Source: Gammaproteobacteria bacterium (GTDB lineage: Bacteria; Pseudomonadota; Gammaproteobacteria; Tenderiales; Tenderiaceae). Taken from it: 6,927 nucleotides of DNA. Of this stretch, positions 1 through 6,079 are shown piece by piece. The position numbers and the translations under genes are program-made. Location of the stretch: positions 1-6,927 of the forward strand of contig JALTMR010000145.1 in the NCBI GenBank assembly GCA_027001525.1, in the 5' to 3' direction. Positions within the stretch are counted from its first letter, which is position 1. The number at the start of each line of letters is the position of its first letter. A model generated the notes under the pieces. It was not told the origin of the DNA. It did not search any database and was given only the letters and a program-made list of their open reading frames with translations.

Positions 1-10
1 CCTGGCCGTT

Positions 11-43
11 GCCGGGGTTGTCTCCCACAACCCCGGCTTTTTT
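11..43 (+). terminator. Rho-independent terminator of an upstream plus-strand gene
   Basis: A perfect 11-bp stem (GCCGGGGTTGT at 11-21 pairing with ACAACCCCGGC at 27-37) with a 5-base loop is followed directly by six T residues (38-43). This is a textbook intrinsic terminator for transcription entering from the left edge on the plus strand. Read on the minus strand the hairpin has the A-run in front and no T-run behind it, so it should not act as an efficient terminator for the convergent yebG. A second small palindrome (CGCGAT A ATCGCG, 45-57) lies between it and the yebG stop codon. The gene it serves is outside the window. Confidence 0.9.
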
Positions 44-57
44 ACGCGATAATCGCG

Positions 58-345
58 CTAACCTGCTTCGGTCTTCAATGGTGTGACGTTGGTGTTGGGT
101 TCTGTCGTCATATCGGCCAGCAGTGCTGGCTTGCCTTTGCAGGCCTGTATCAGAATCTCCTTGTTTTTGGCCAGAAAAATACCAAACTCCTCCGCTTTCA
201 CCTCATCAATGCCGGGGATCTGCTGTTCCAGCAGCGCTGTAAACTGCTCCCCCAGCTCCAGCATCTGGTCATAGGCATCCGCTTCTTTTTTGGTATCAAA
301 CATCGTGTTATCCCGGTCACACATCCACTTAGCTACAACAGCCAT
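58..345 (-). CDS. yebG: YebG family SOS-inducible protein
   Basis: This 95-residue protein matches the YebG family in length (the E. coli protein is 96 residues) and in its N-terminal signature: MAV, a KW/KY pair, then the conserved KKEADAYDQML segment at about residues 19-29. The rest looks mostly helical and acidic, ending in a polar tail rich in Thr and Asn. In E. coli, YebG is a small LexA-controlled protein of unknown biochemical role induced by DNA damage. The start is supported by AGAGGAA five bases before the ATG. A near-consensus LexA box lies 34 bp upstream of the start codon and overlaps the presumed -10 element, so SOS control is very likely here too. The gene is monocistronic in the visible sequence and ends with TAG just before an opposing terminator. 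Confidence 0.93.
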   Translation of the reverse strand: MAVVAKWMCDRDNTMFDTKKEADAYDQMLELGEQFTALLEQQIPGIDEVKAEEFGIFLAKNKEILIQACKGKPALLADMTTEPNTNVTPLKTEAG

Positions 346-379
346 GATGATTCCTCTTGGAAAATAAAATGCCCAACTA

Positions 380-395
380 CTGTATATTAGTACAG
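380..395 (-). promoter_or_regulatory. LexA (SOS) box upstream of yebG
   Basis: The 16-base element CTGTATATTAGTACAG has both invariant half-sites CTG and CAG separated by ten AT-rich bases, the canonical gammaproteobacterial LexA operator layout. It overlaps the candidate yebG -10 hexamer, so bound LexA would block RNA polymerase. The match to a known SOS gene directly downstream makes a chance occurrence unlikely. Confidence 0.92.
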
Positions 396-408
396 CTCAT
401 AACCGCAA
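381..408 (-). promoter_or_regulatory. Candidate sigma-70 promoter of yebG
   Basis: On the minus strand TTGCGG (positions 408-403) and TATACA (386-381) are separated by 16 bp. The -10 hexamer lies inside the LexA box, as expected for an SOS-repressed promoter. Spacing and hexamers are acceptable but not perfect, so the exact start point is inferred. Confidence 0.65.
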
Positions 409-501
409 GGCTTTATGATGCATCGGGCTGCGTGGCGAGGACGATATTCTTCGTTGGCGTTGACTCCAGAATGACGTTTGAGAATTAAGTGGTCTGTCGT
501 T

Positions 502-533
502 GGTGCGAAAGGGCACCTGCCGAGAGAACGGCA
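502..533 (-). other. Two adjacent small hairpins downstream of the tRNA
   Basis: The stretch between the tRNA and the yebG promoter (396-583) holds no credible gene. Its only visible structure is two abutting inverted repeats: GGTGC/GCACC at 502-506 and 513-517 (6-base loop) and TGCCG/CGGCA at 518-522 and 529-533 (6-base loop). In the direction of tRNA transcription they start 51 bases past the tRNA 3' end. No T-run follows, so they are not a standard intrinsic terminator. They might fold the 3' trailer of the tRNA precursor, or be chance. Confidence 0.3.
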
Positions 534-583
534 AGGTACTGTTGCGTGTGCGGCTGTTAAACCGAGGGATGGTTTGGGGTAGG

Positions 584-660
584 TGGTGGGCCTGGAAGGA
601 CTCGAACCTTCGACCAATGGATTATGAGTCCACTGCTCTAACCAACTGAGCTACAGGCCC
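584..660 (-). tRNA. ileX: tRNA-Ile2 (CAU anticodon, AUA-decoding after lysidine modification)
   Basis: This 77-base cloverleaf has a fully paired acceptor stem (GGGCCTG/CAGGCCC), a 5-bp anticodon stem with loop CTCATAA (anticodon CAT at 626-624), a GGTTCGAGT T-arm region and an encoded 3' CCA (586-584). A CAU anticodon could mean initiator Met, elongator Met or Ile2. The perfect first acceptor pair (G1-C72) and standard arms argue against initiator Met. The pairs C4-G69 and C5-G68 are those recognised by the lysidine synthetase TilS, whereas E. coli elongator tRNA-Met has U4-A69 and A5-U68. The variable loop TGGTC also matches E. coli tRNA-Ile2 as I recall it. In E. coli, ileX likewise lies just downstream of rpoD, with mug between them. 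The identity is an inference from these determinants; the presence of a tRNA gene is certain. Confidence 0.88.
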
Positions 661-676
661 TGCGAAAAGCGGGGAG

Positions 677-682
677 AGTATA
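677..682 (-). promoter_or_regulatory. Candidate -10 element of the tRNA promoter
   Basis: TATACT lies 16 bases before the first tRNA base and is followed by a GC-rich discriminator (CTCCCCGC), a combination typical of stringently controlled stable-RNA promoters. No good -35 hexamer is found 16-18 bp upstream; that position is taken by GC-rich inverted-repeat sequence. The tRNA may therefore be expressed from this element alone, with an activator, or by read-through from rpoD. Confidence 0.5.
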
Positions 683-704
683 GCGCGCTCCCGATTGGGC
701 GCGC
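683..704 (-). repeat. GCGCGC inverted repeat between rpoD and the tRNA
   Basis: GCGCGC at 683-688 and 699-704 flank a 10-base spacer that can add a CC/GG pair. In rpoD mRNA it forms a GC-rich hairpin beginning 15 bases past the stop codon. No T-run follows immediately, so it is not a clear terminator. It abuts the tRNA -10 element and covers its spacer and -35 position, so it could also act at the DNA level. Confidence 0.5.
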
Positions 705-718
705 CATACCTTGCGTTG

Positions 719-2527
719 TTATTGTTCGGAGAGAAAGCTGCGCAGTTGTTCCGAGCGTGTGGGGTGGCGCAGTTTGCGCAAGGCCTTAGCCTCGATTTGT
801 CGAATCCGTTCGCGGGTAACATCAAATTGTTTGCCAACCTCTTCCAGGGTGTGGTCAGTGTTCATGCCGATGCCAAAGCGCATACGCAGCACCTTGGCCT
901 CCCGGGCGGTGAGGCTCTCCAGGATATCGTCGGTGGCCTCCCGCAGGCCCTCGAATGTTGCGGAGTCGGAGGGCGAAAGAACGTTGTGATCTTCAATGAA
1001 GTCACCCAGGTGTGAGTCTTCATCATCACCGATAGGGGTCTCCATGGAGATGGGCTCTTTGGCAATTTTCAGTACCTTGCGGACTTTGTCCTCGGGCATC
1101 TCCATGCGCTCTGACAGCTCTTCGGGCGTGGCTTCACGTCCCATCTCCTGCAGCATCTGGCGGGAGATGCGGTTGAGCTTGTTGATGGTCTCGATCATGT
1201 GAACCGGGATGCGAATGGTGCGTGCCTGGTCGGCGATGGAGCGAGTGATGGCCTGGCGGATCCACCAGGTGGCATAGGTGGAAAACTTATAGCCGCGGCG
1301 GTATTCGAATTTATCGACGGCCTTCATTAGACCAATGTTGCCTTCCTGAATGAGGTCGAGAAACTGCAGGCCACGATTAGTGTATTTTTTAGCAATGGAG
1401 ATTACCAAGCGCAGGTTGGCCTCTACCATCTCTTTCTTGGCGCGACGGGCCTTGGCTTCGCCGATGGAGATTTTGCGGTTGATGTCCTTGATTTCGGAGA
1501 TCATCAGCGAGTTGTTCTTCTGAACGGCGATGAGTGCCTCTTGTGCCTGGCGGATCTCATCCTTGTGCTCTTGCAGTACCTTGGCATAGGCCTCTTTGCT
1601 GTTGAGCTGTTTTTCCAGCCACTCCAGGTTGGTTTCATTGTCCGGGAATGAGGTGATGAACTCTTTGCGTGGCATGTGAGCTTCGTTGACGCAGATGCTC
1701 ATGATGACTCGCTCATGTTTGCGAATATCGTCGATCAACGAGCGTAGCGTGCTGACCAGCATGAGGTTGAATGCGGGAGTCAGCTTGAACTCAAGAAAGC
1801 CTTCGCTCATTTGCTTTCGCAGGGCGACGACGCTTTTGCTGCCCAGGCCGTCTTTTTTGATGGCGGCGGCGTGCTTGTCGAACAGCTTTCTCAGCTTGGC
1901 CATGCGCTCCCGTGCATCTTCAGGATCGGGGCCGGTATCGACTGGCGTCTCTTCTTCGTCCTTCTTTTCGCCCGCTGTATTGGCCGCGGGAGGCTGGTTG
2001 CTGGCGGGGAAGTCTTCTTCTTCAACAACAAAGCCTTTGATCAGCTCGGTCAGGCGCAGTTCACCAGCTTCAACCTTGGCGTGGCCGGTGAGCAGCGTCT
2101 CAACGCTGTTAATGTGGTTGGAGAGCGCCTGGTTGACCTGGTTCAGGCCCTCCTCGATGCGTTTGGCGATTTTAATTTCGCCCTCTCGGGTGAGCAGTTC
2201 CACGGTACCCATTTCGCGCATGTACATGCGAACCGGGTCGGTCGTGCGGCCAAAATCGCTATCGACGGTGGCGAGGGTGGCGGCGGCCTCCTCGGCGGCA
2301 TCTTCATCGACGGCATTGTCAGACAGTAGCAGGCTGTCGGCATCGGGCGCGGTTTCATGCACGGGGATGCCCATATCGTTGATCATGTTGACGATATCTT
2401 CGATCTGTTCGGGATCGACGATCTCGTCGGGCAAATGATCATTGACTTCCCGGTAGGTCAGGTAGCCTTGCTCTTTGCCTTTTGCAATCAATAGCTTAAT
2501 TTGTGATTCTTGCTGCTCGCGACTCAT
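719..2527 (-). CDS. rpoD: RNA polymerase primary sigma factor RpoD (sigma-70)
   Basis: This 602-residue protein is the housekeeping sigma factor directing RNA polymerase to -35/-10 promoters. Region 1.1 covers about residues 1-80 ([13 protein letters not shown]), region 1.2 about 96-130 ([13 protein letters not shown]), and a non-conserved region about 131-355 holds an acidic, Pro-rich stretch near 168-205. Regions 2.1-2.4 run about 368-441 and contain the promoter-melting and -10 recognition block ([13 protein letters not shown], from residue 413). Region 3 follows, and region 4 ends in the -35 helix-turn-helix ([20 protein letters not shown], 561-580). It is slightly shorter than the E. coli protein (613), the difference lying in the non-conserved region. 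The start aligns with known RpoD N-termini, but the Shine-Dalgarno is weak (GAG about 12 bases before the ATG). It is the last protein gene of the rpsU operon and has its own candidate promoter in the gap after dnaG. Confidence 0.99.
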   Translation of the reverse strand: MSREQQESQIKLLIAKGKEQGYLTYREVNDHLPDEIVDPEQIEDIVNMINDMGIPVHETAPDADSLLLSDNAVDEDAAEEAAATLATVDSDFGRTTDPVRMYMREMGTVELLTREGEIKIAKRIEEGLNQVNQALSNHINSVETLLTGHAKVEAGELRLTELIKGFVVEEEDFPASNQPPAANTAGEKKDEEETPVDTGPDPEDARERMAKLRKLFDKHAAAIKKDGLGSKSVVALRKQMSEGFLEFKLTPAFNLMLVSTLRSLIDDIRKHERVIMSICVNEAHMPRKEFITSFPDNETNLEWLEKQLNSKEAYAKVLQEHKDEIRQAQEALIAVQKNNSLMISEIKDINRKISIGEAKARRAKKEMVEANLRLVISIAKKYTNRGLQFLDLIQEGNIGLMKAVDKFEYRRGYKFSTYATWWIRQAITRSIADQARTIRIPVHMIETINKLNRISRQMLQEMGREATPEELSERMEMPEDKVRKVLKIAKEPISMETPIGDDEDSHLGDFIEDHNVLSPSDSATFEGLREATDDILESLTAREAKVLRMRFGIGMNTDHTLEEVGKQFDVTRERIRQIEAKALRKLRHPTRSEQLRSFLSEQ

Positions 2528-2593
2528 ATATAAAGTGATCTCGATCTAGCCCTGCTAACTGATTGGAGGGGGTGGACAAAAAATTAGCCGCCC

Positions 2594-2623
2594 ATTATAT
2601 AACAGAACAGGTATTTTGGTTAA
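2594..2623 (-). promoter_or_regulatory. Candidate rpoD promoter in the dnaG-rpoD gap
   Basis: A perfect -10 hexamer TATAAT (2599-2594 on the minus strand) lies 66 bases before the rpoD start codon, with a weak -35 candidate TTAACC (2623-2618) 18 bp upstream. The 149-base gap would let rpoD be expressed apart from dnaG. In E. coli, rpoD also has extra promoters near dnaG, including a heat-shock one. I saw no convincing sigma-32 motif here. Confidence 0.6.
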
Positions 2624-2642
2624 GTATTCAGCCTATTTCGGC

Positions 2643-2677
2643 GTTGATGCGTGAAAATCAAGTGCCCTGGCATCAAC
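2643..2677 (-). repeat. Inverted repeat spanning the dnaG stop codon
   Basis: An 8-bp perfect inverted repeat (GTTGATGC at 2643-2650, GCATCAAC at 2670-2677) with a 19-base spacer has its upstream arm (in the transcript) starting at the last base of the dnaG TAG codon. No T-run follows, so it is not an intrinsic terminator. In E. coli the dnaG-rpoD junction is an RNA processing site, so a role in separating or stabilising the two parts of the message is possible but inferred. Confidence 0.45.
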
Positions 2678-4443
2678 TACCTGAGTGAATTTTTGAGTCT
2701 CAATAGCTCCAGAAGGCGATGCTTGTCTTCGGTGCTCAGTCCCGTCTCTTGCTCTTTGCGGTTCAGTTCCTGGAACTCCTGTTCCAGAAGTTGTTTCTCC
2801 AGCAGCATCAGTGCGCCAAGAAATTCTGCTTCGAGCCCGTCTTCAGGTGTCTCTACCGGCTGGCGAGCGAGGCGGGCAAGGTGTCTTTGATCCGGCTTGT
2901 CACGCCAATGCTCGAGAATACCGCCACAGTGGAGGTTGGGGTTTGCGTGGAGCAATTCAAGCAATTCGACCAAAATATTTACACCGGGCTCCTGGAGTGC
3001 CAGAAAGTGGCCCGGTTGTGCCACCTTTTGTGCGAGTTGCGGGTTGTTGAGCAGGAGGGTGATGGCAATGCGTATGGCGGATGGCCGGCTGCCCGGGGCT
3101 TGTTGTGGCCGTCTCTGCGGGGCGGAATAGTGTGTCGGGGCAGGGGGGGTGCCGCGCTCTATCTGCTGGGTTAGTGTGTGTGGATCGATGTGGATGCGCT
3201 GGGCAAGTGCCTCGATGAGCATCAGGCGGTATACCGGGTTACCTACATTCTTGAGCTTGGGGCGGGCCAGTTCCACCAGGCGGGCGCGACCATCGAGTGA
3301 GTTGAGGTCGACCTCCCGGGTGAGTGTGTCGAGAAAAAAGCTGGAAAGCGATAAGGCGTTGGTGGCCAGTGTTTCGAACCCCTCTTTGCCTTGTGCGCGT
3401 ATCAGTGTGTCCGGGTCTTCGCCATCGGGCAGAAACATAAAGCGTACCTGGCGGCCATCGCTGATGAGTGGCAGGCAGGTGTCCAGCGCTTTCCAGGCGG
3501 CTTCACGACCCGCCCGGTCGCCGTCCAGGCAGAAAGTAATATCGTTGCAGGTACGAAAGAGGAGGTTCATGTGGTCTGTGGTGACGGCGGTGCCAAGGGT
3601 GGCGACGGCGTTGCGGACGCCAAATTGGGCCAGTGCCACGACATCCATGTAACCCTCGACGACGATGAGGCTGTCAATGTTGCGTAGTGCTTGTCTGGCT
3701 TCAAATAGACCGTAGAGTTCGTTGCCTTTGTGGAACAGGGGGGACTCAGGTGAGTTGAGGTATTTGGGTTTGTCTTCGTCGTCCAGCACTCGGCCGCCGA
3801 ATCCGATGACCTTGCCTCGCCGGTTGCGGATGGGGAACATGATTCTGTTGCGAAAGCGGTCGTAGCAATGGCCGTCGTCTTTGCGAATAGCCATGCCGGT
3901 GGTGACCAGTTGTTCCGTTGTTATTTTGCTGTTGCCCAGCAGCTTGATGATGTTGTCCCAGCCCGGGGGCGCAAAGCCGATGCAGAATTCGTTGGCAATT
4001 TCTCCGCTGAGGCCCCGTTTCTTCAGGTAATGGATGGCGTTGTGGCGGTCTGGGTGTTCCTTCATCTGTCGGCGGTAGTAGGCGGTGGCTTTTTGCATTA
4101 GCTCGTCCAGCGCCGGCAGTTGGCTGTTTTGCGGTTGGCTGCTCTGCTCCGGTAGTTCCATGCCGGTCTGTCTGGCGAGTTCTTTGATGGTTTCTATGAA
4201 GTCGAGGTGGTCGTATTCCATCAAGAAGCTGATGGCTGTGCCGTGAGCGCCACAGCCAAAGCAGTGATAGAACTGTTTGTTCTGGCTTACGGTGAAGGAC
4301 GGTGTTTTTTCTTCGTGGAAGGGGCAGCGGGCCTGGAAGTCTCGGCCGGCTTTGCGCAGCGGCACACGGGCATCGATAATGTCTACGATATCGACGCGAC
4401 TGAGGAGTTCGTCAATGAATTGCTGGGGGATACGGCCGGCCAT
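2677..4443 (-). CDS. dnaG: DNA primase DnaG
   Basis: This 588-residue protein (E. coli 581) synthesises the RNA primers for replication and acts with the DnaB helicase at the fork. The N-terminal zinc-binding domain shows C40, H43, C61 and C64 (CPFH ... CFGC). The catalytic core includes the motif around YDRFRNRIMFPI (194-205) and FGGRVL (215-220). The TOPRIM metal site has E263 in EGYMDVV, D307 and D309 in LDGDRAG, and the DPD at 343-345. The C-terminal part from about residue 440 is more divergent and corresponds to the DnaB-binding domain. The start MAGRIP is identical to E. coli. The Shine-Dalgarno is poor: AGG ends one base before the ATG. This fits the low primase level known in E. coli. 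It starts 33 bases after the yqeY stop codon, in the same transcription unit. Confidence 0.99.
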   Translation of the reverse strand: MAGRIPQQFIDELLSRVDIVDIIDARVPLRKAGRDFQARCPFHEEKTPSFTVSQNKQFYHCFGCGAHGTAISFLMEYDHLDFIETIKELARQTGMELPEQSSQPQNSQLPALDELMQKATAYYRRQMKEHPDRHNAIHYLKKRGLSGEIANEFCIGFAPPGWDNIIKLLGNSKITTEQLVTTGMAIRKDDGHCYDRFRNRIMFPIRNRRGKVIGFGGRVLDDEDKPKYLNSPESPLFHKGNELYGLFEARQALRNIDSLIVVEGYMDVVALAQFGVRNAVATLGTAVTTDHMNLLFRTCNDITFCLDGDRAGREAAWKALDTCLPLISDGRQVRFMFLPDGEDPDTLIRAQGKEGFETLATNALSLSSFFLDTLTREVDLNSLDGRARLVELARPKLKNVGNPVYRLMLIEALAQRIHIDPHTLTQQIERGTPPAPTHYSAPQRRPQQAPGSRPSAIRIAITLLLNNPQLAQKVAQPGHFLALQEPGVNILVELLELLHANPNLHCGGILEHWRDKPDQRHLARLARQPVETPEDGLEAEFLGALMLLEKQLLEQEFQELNRKEQETGLSTEDKHRLLELLRLKNSLR

Positions 4444-4476
4444 GCCTGTCAGCTTAGTCCGGTGGGTGGGGTGATC

Positions 4477-4938
4477 TCAAAGTGCGCTGATTTTGGCTTT
4501 GACCAGCTGACTGACTTTGCCCATGTCGGCTTGCCCCTGCACTTGTGGCTTGATCGCTCCCATGACCTTGCCTATGTCCTGAGGGCCTTGAGCGCCGATG
4601 GCGTCAATCACTTTTGCAACGAGGGCTTCGATCTCTGTCTCGTCCATCTGTTTGGGCATGTAGGCCTGCAGTACGCTCATCTCCGTCTTTTCGATCTCGG
4701 CCAGTTCGGGGCGGTTTGCTGCCTCGTACTGTGTGATGGAGTCTTTGCGCTGCTTGAGCATCTTCTGGATGACAGCCAGTATCTGTTCGTCGCTGAGAGT
4801 GGTTTGCTCGTCTATTTCACGTTGTTTGATGGCTGCCAGCAACATGCGAATGGTGCCAAGACGTTGTTTCTCCTTGGCACGCATGGCCGCTTTCATGTCA
4901 TTTTGAATGCTGGATTTTAGAGAAGTTTCTGTCGGCAT
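4477..4938 (-). CDS. yqeY: GatB/YqeY domain-containing protein
   Basis: This 153-residue, mainly helical protein consists of one YqeY domain. Family features are the N-terminal helix with MKAAMRAKEKQRLGTIRMLLAAIKQREID (residues 15-43), the central KQRKDSITQYEAANRPELAEIE block (61-82), the LQAYMPKQM segment (90-98) and the C-terminal IGKVMGAIKP motif (122-131). The domain resembles the tRNA-binding tail of the amidotransferase subunit GatB, but the catalytic and cradle parts of GatB are absent, so it is not GatB itself. Its function is not established; tRNA binding is inferred from the fold. A YqeY gene between rpsU and dnaG is a familiar arrangement in Pseudomonas and relatives. No clear Shine-Dalgarno precedes the ATG, and a strong hairpin separates it from rpsU, so its translation may be low. 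Confidence 0.95.
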   Translation of the reverse strand: MPTETSLKSSIQNDMKAAMRAKEKQRLGTIRMLLAAIKQREIDEQTTLSDEQILAVIQKMLKQRKDSITQYEAANRPELAEIEKTEMSVLQAYMPKQMDETEIEALVAKVIDAIGAQGPQDIGKVMGAIKPQVQGQADMGKVSQLVKAKISAL

Positions 4939-4953
4939 GCTTTGTGTCGAGGC

Positions 4954-4991
4954 TTTTTAGGTGGGGGCCATAGTGTATGGCCCCACAAAAA
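4954..4991 (-). repeat. Long intercistronic hairpin between rpsU and yqeY
   Basis: GTGGGGGCCATA (4961-4972) pairs with TATGGCCCCAC (4976-4986) around a 3-base loop with one bulged G, and TTTTT (4954-4958) can pair with AAAAA (4987-4991) to lengthen the stem. In the transcript it starts nine bases after the rpsU stop codon and ends 15 bases before the yqeY start. The T-run lies on the 5' side and an A-run on the 3' side, so it is not a standard intrinsic terminator on either strand. It may block 3'-to-5' exonucleases, be a processing site, or partly halt polymerase. E. coli has a partial terminator after rpsU. Confidence 0.8.
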
Positions 4992-5000
4992 TCTGGCGTT

Positions 5001-5216
5001 TTAGTACAAGCGCTTGCGATGAGCTTGTTCGCGCATCAGTTTCTTCAGCTGGCGTTTTACGGCTGCAGCGGCTTTGCGCTTGCGAACAGCAGTCGGTTTT
5101 TCATAGTGCTCGCGACGACGTACTTCGGACAATACGCCCGCTTTTTCGCAGGTGCGCTTGAAGCGACGCAGGGCAACTTCAAACGGTTCGTTCTCTCTAA
5201 CTCTTACCGATGGCAT
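5001..5216 (-). CDS. rpsU: 30S ribosomal protein S21
   Basis: This protein of 71 residues, rich in Arg and Lys, matches bacterial S21 along its whole length: [21 protein letters not shown], then [14 protein letters not shown] and the basic C-terminal tail ending RKRLY. The E. coli protein is also 71 residues and ends RTRLY. S21 sits on the 30S platform near the anti-Shine-Dalgarno and aids initiation. The frame stays open upstream to an ATG at 5342, but that would add 42 unrelated residues and read into moeB. The ATG at 5216 is preceded by GAGGAA (5232-5227) at a 10-base spacing and gives the family start. It is the first gene of the rpsU-yqeY-dnaG-rpoD unit, with its own promoter 55 bases upstream. 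Confidence 0.98.
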   Translation of the reverse strand: MPSVRVRENEPFEVALRRFKRTCEKAGVLSEVRRREHYEKPTAVRKRKAAAAVKRQLKKLMREQAHRKRLY

Positions 5217-5270
5217 TGAACTTATGTTCCTCGTTTGTGAAAAGGCGGCGCCTTCCAAAGAAAGGGCTGC

Positions 5271-5299
5271 ATTGTAGTGATAACCACGATCAATTGCAA
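5271..5299 (-). promoter_or_regulatory. Sigma-70 promoter of the rpsU operon
   Basis: On the minus strand TTGCAA (5299-5294) and TACAAT (5276-5271) are spaced by exactly 17 bp. The predicted start, near 5264, gives a leader of about 47 bases. The discriminator is GC-rich (GCAGCCC), as in growth-rate-controlled ribosomal promoters. The leader contains a small hairpin AAGGC/GCCTT (5242-5254) before the ribosome binding site. The -35 lies only 19 bp past the moeB stop codon, and I see no convincing terminator for moeB before it. Confidence 0.8.
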
Positions 5300-5317
5300 A
5301 AAAATGATTGTATCGAG

Positions 5318-6079
5318 CTATCGGTCGCCGCAGACGGGGCATTTAGGGTCTTTTTTGACCTGGAGGGTGCGAATGCTCATGGTGAGGGCGTCGATGGTGA
5401 GTAAGCGGCTGGTTAAAGGGGTGCCTGCCCGGGTGAGTAGTTTAAGTGCTTCCGCCGCCTGGATGCTGCCAACGATGCCGGTTAGCGGGGCAAAGATGCC
5501 TCGGTCAGCGCAGGTCTCCTGAGTTTCTGTGCTATCGGCCTCGTAGAGGCAGCGATAACAGGGGGTCGCTGCGTCGAAGGGATATACGCTCACCTGGCCC
5601 TGGAAGCGAATGGCTGCTCCGCTTACCAGGGGGGTTTGCTGGTTGTGGCAGGCGCTGTTGATGGCGAATCGCGTTTCAAAATTGTCACAGGCATCGACGA
5701 GAATGTCGTGAGTCTTTGCCAACTCTTTGAGTATCTCTGGTGTGGCGTAGTTCGTTATTGCCTCGATTCGAATTTCCGGGTTCAGTTGGGTAAGCGCCGC
5801 CGCCGTAGATTGGCTTTTGTTGTGCCCTATGTCACTGGTTTTGTAGGCGATCTGACGTTGCAGATTTCCCAGGTCAACGGTGTCATGGTCGACGATGGTC
5901 AGCTTACCTACCCCGCTGGCGGCCAGATACATGGCCGCCGGCGAGCCCAGTCCGCCGGCACCAATAATGGCGACTTTGGCTTGGGAGATGCGCCGCTGCC
6001 CCTCCAGATCTATTTCAGGCAGAAGAATGTGGCGGCTGTAACGGCTGAGTTGCTCGTTACTGAAATCGATGTCAGGCAT
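5318..6079 (-). CDS. moeB: MoeB/ThiF family sulfur-carrier adenylyltransferase (probably MoeB)
   Basis: This 253-residue E1-like enzyme activates the C-terminal glycine of a ubiquitin-like sulfur carrier by adenylation (MoaD for molybdopterin synthesis, or ThiS for thiamine). Visible features are the nucleotide-binding loop GAGGLG (40-45), the NLQRQ arginine motif (R75), K88, the catalytic Asp in CDN (D132), and two zinc-binding pairs, C174/C177 and C247/C250. C190 lies in the position of the conserved cysteine after ETC. Length and layout match E. coli MoeB (249), and there is no C-terminal rhodanese domain. The frame is open to an ATG at 6349, but those 90 extra residues are antisense-like shadow of the Kelch gene. 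[17 protein letters not shown] is the family start. The ATG overlaps the Kelch stop (ATGCCTGA), suggesting translational coupling; no Shine-Dalgarno is evident. MoeB and ThiF cannot be told apart with certainty here. Confidence 0.93.
   Translation of the reverse strand: MPDIDFSNEQLSRYSRHILLPEIDLEGQRRISQAKVAIIGAGGLGSPAAMYLAASGVGKLTIVDHDTVDLGNLQRQIAYKTSDIGHNKSQSTAAALTQLNPEIRIEAITNYATPEILKELAKTHDILVDACDNFETRFAINSACHNQQTPLVSGAAIRFQGQVSVYPFDAATPCYRCLYEADSTETQETCADRGIFAPLTGIVGSIQAAEALKLLTRAGTPLTSRLLTIDALTMSIRTLQVKKDPKCPVCGDR

Noticed and set aside
387..617. A 76-codon minus-strand frame reaching into the tRNA
   Set aside because: It starts inside the tRNA, crosses the hairpin region and ends in the LexA box of yebG; the translation has no protein-like features.
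1686..2438. A 250-codon plus-strand open frame antisense to rpoD
   Set aside because: Its Ser/Arg/Leu-rich translation is the shadow of the rpoD coding sequence; no independent support is visible.
2624..2672. A possible heat-shock (sigma-32) promoter before rpoD, from a CTTGAT sequence
   Set aside because: There is no CCCCAT-type -10 at suitable spacing, so the match is no better than chance.
4207..4920. A 237-codon plus-strand open frame antisense to dnaG and yqeY
   Set aside because: It lies opposite two well-identified genes, crosses their junction, resembles no family I know and has a Cys/Phe/Leu-rich composition typical of antisense shadow.
5242..5254. A small AAGGC/GCCTT hairpin in the rpsU leader as an attenuator or S21 autoregulatory site
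   Set aside because: Five pairs around a 3-base loop with only a short T stretch are too weak to call without comparison to relatives.
5217..5342. A 42-residue N-terminal extension of S21
   Set aside because: S21 is 71 residues in the family, and the ATG at 5216 has a strong ribosome binding site; the extension would span the promoter and the end of moeB.
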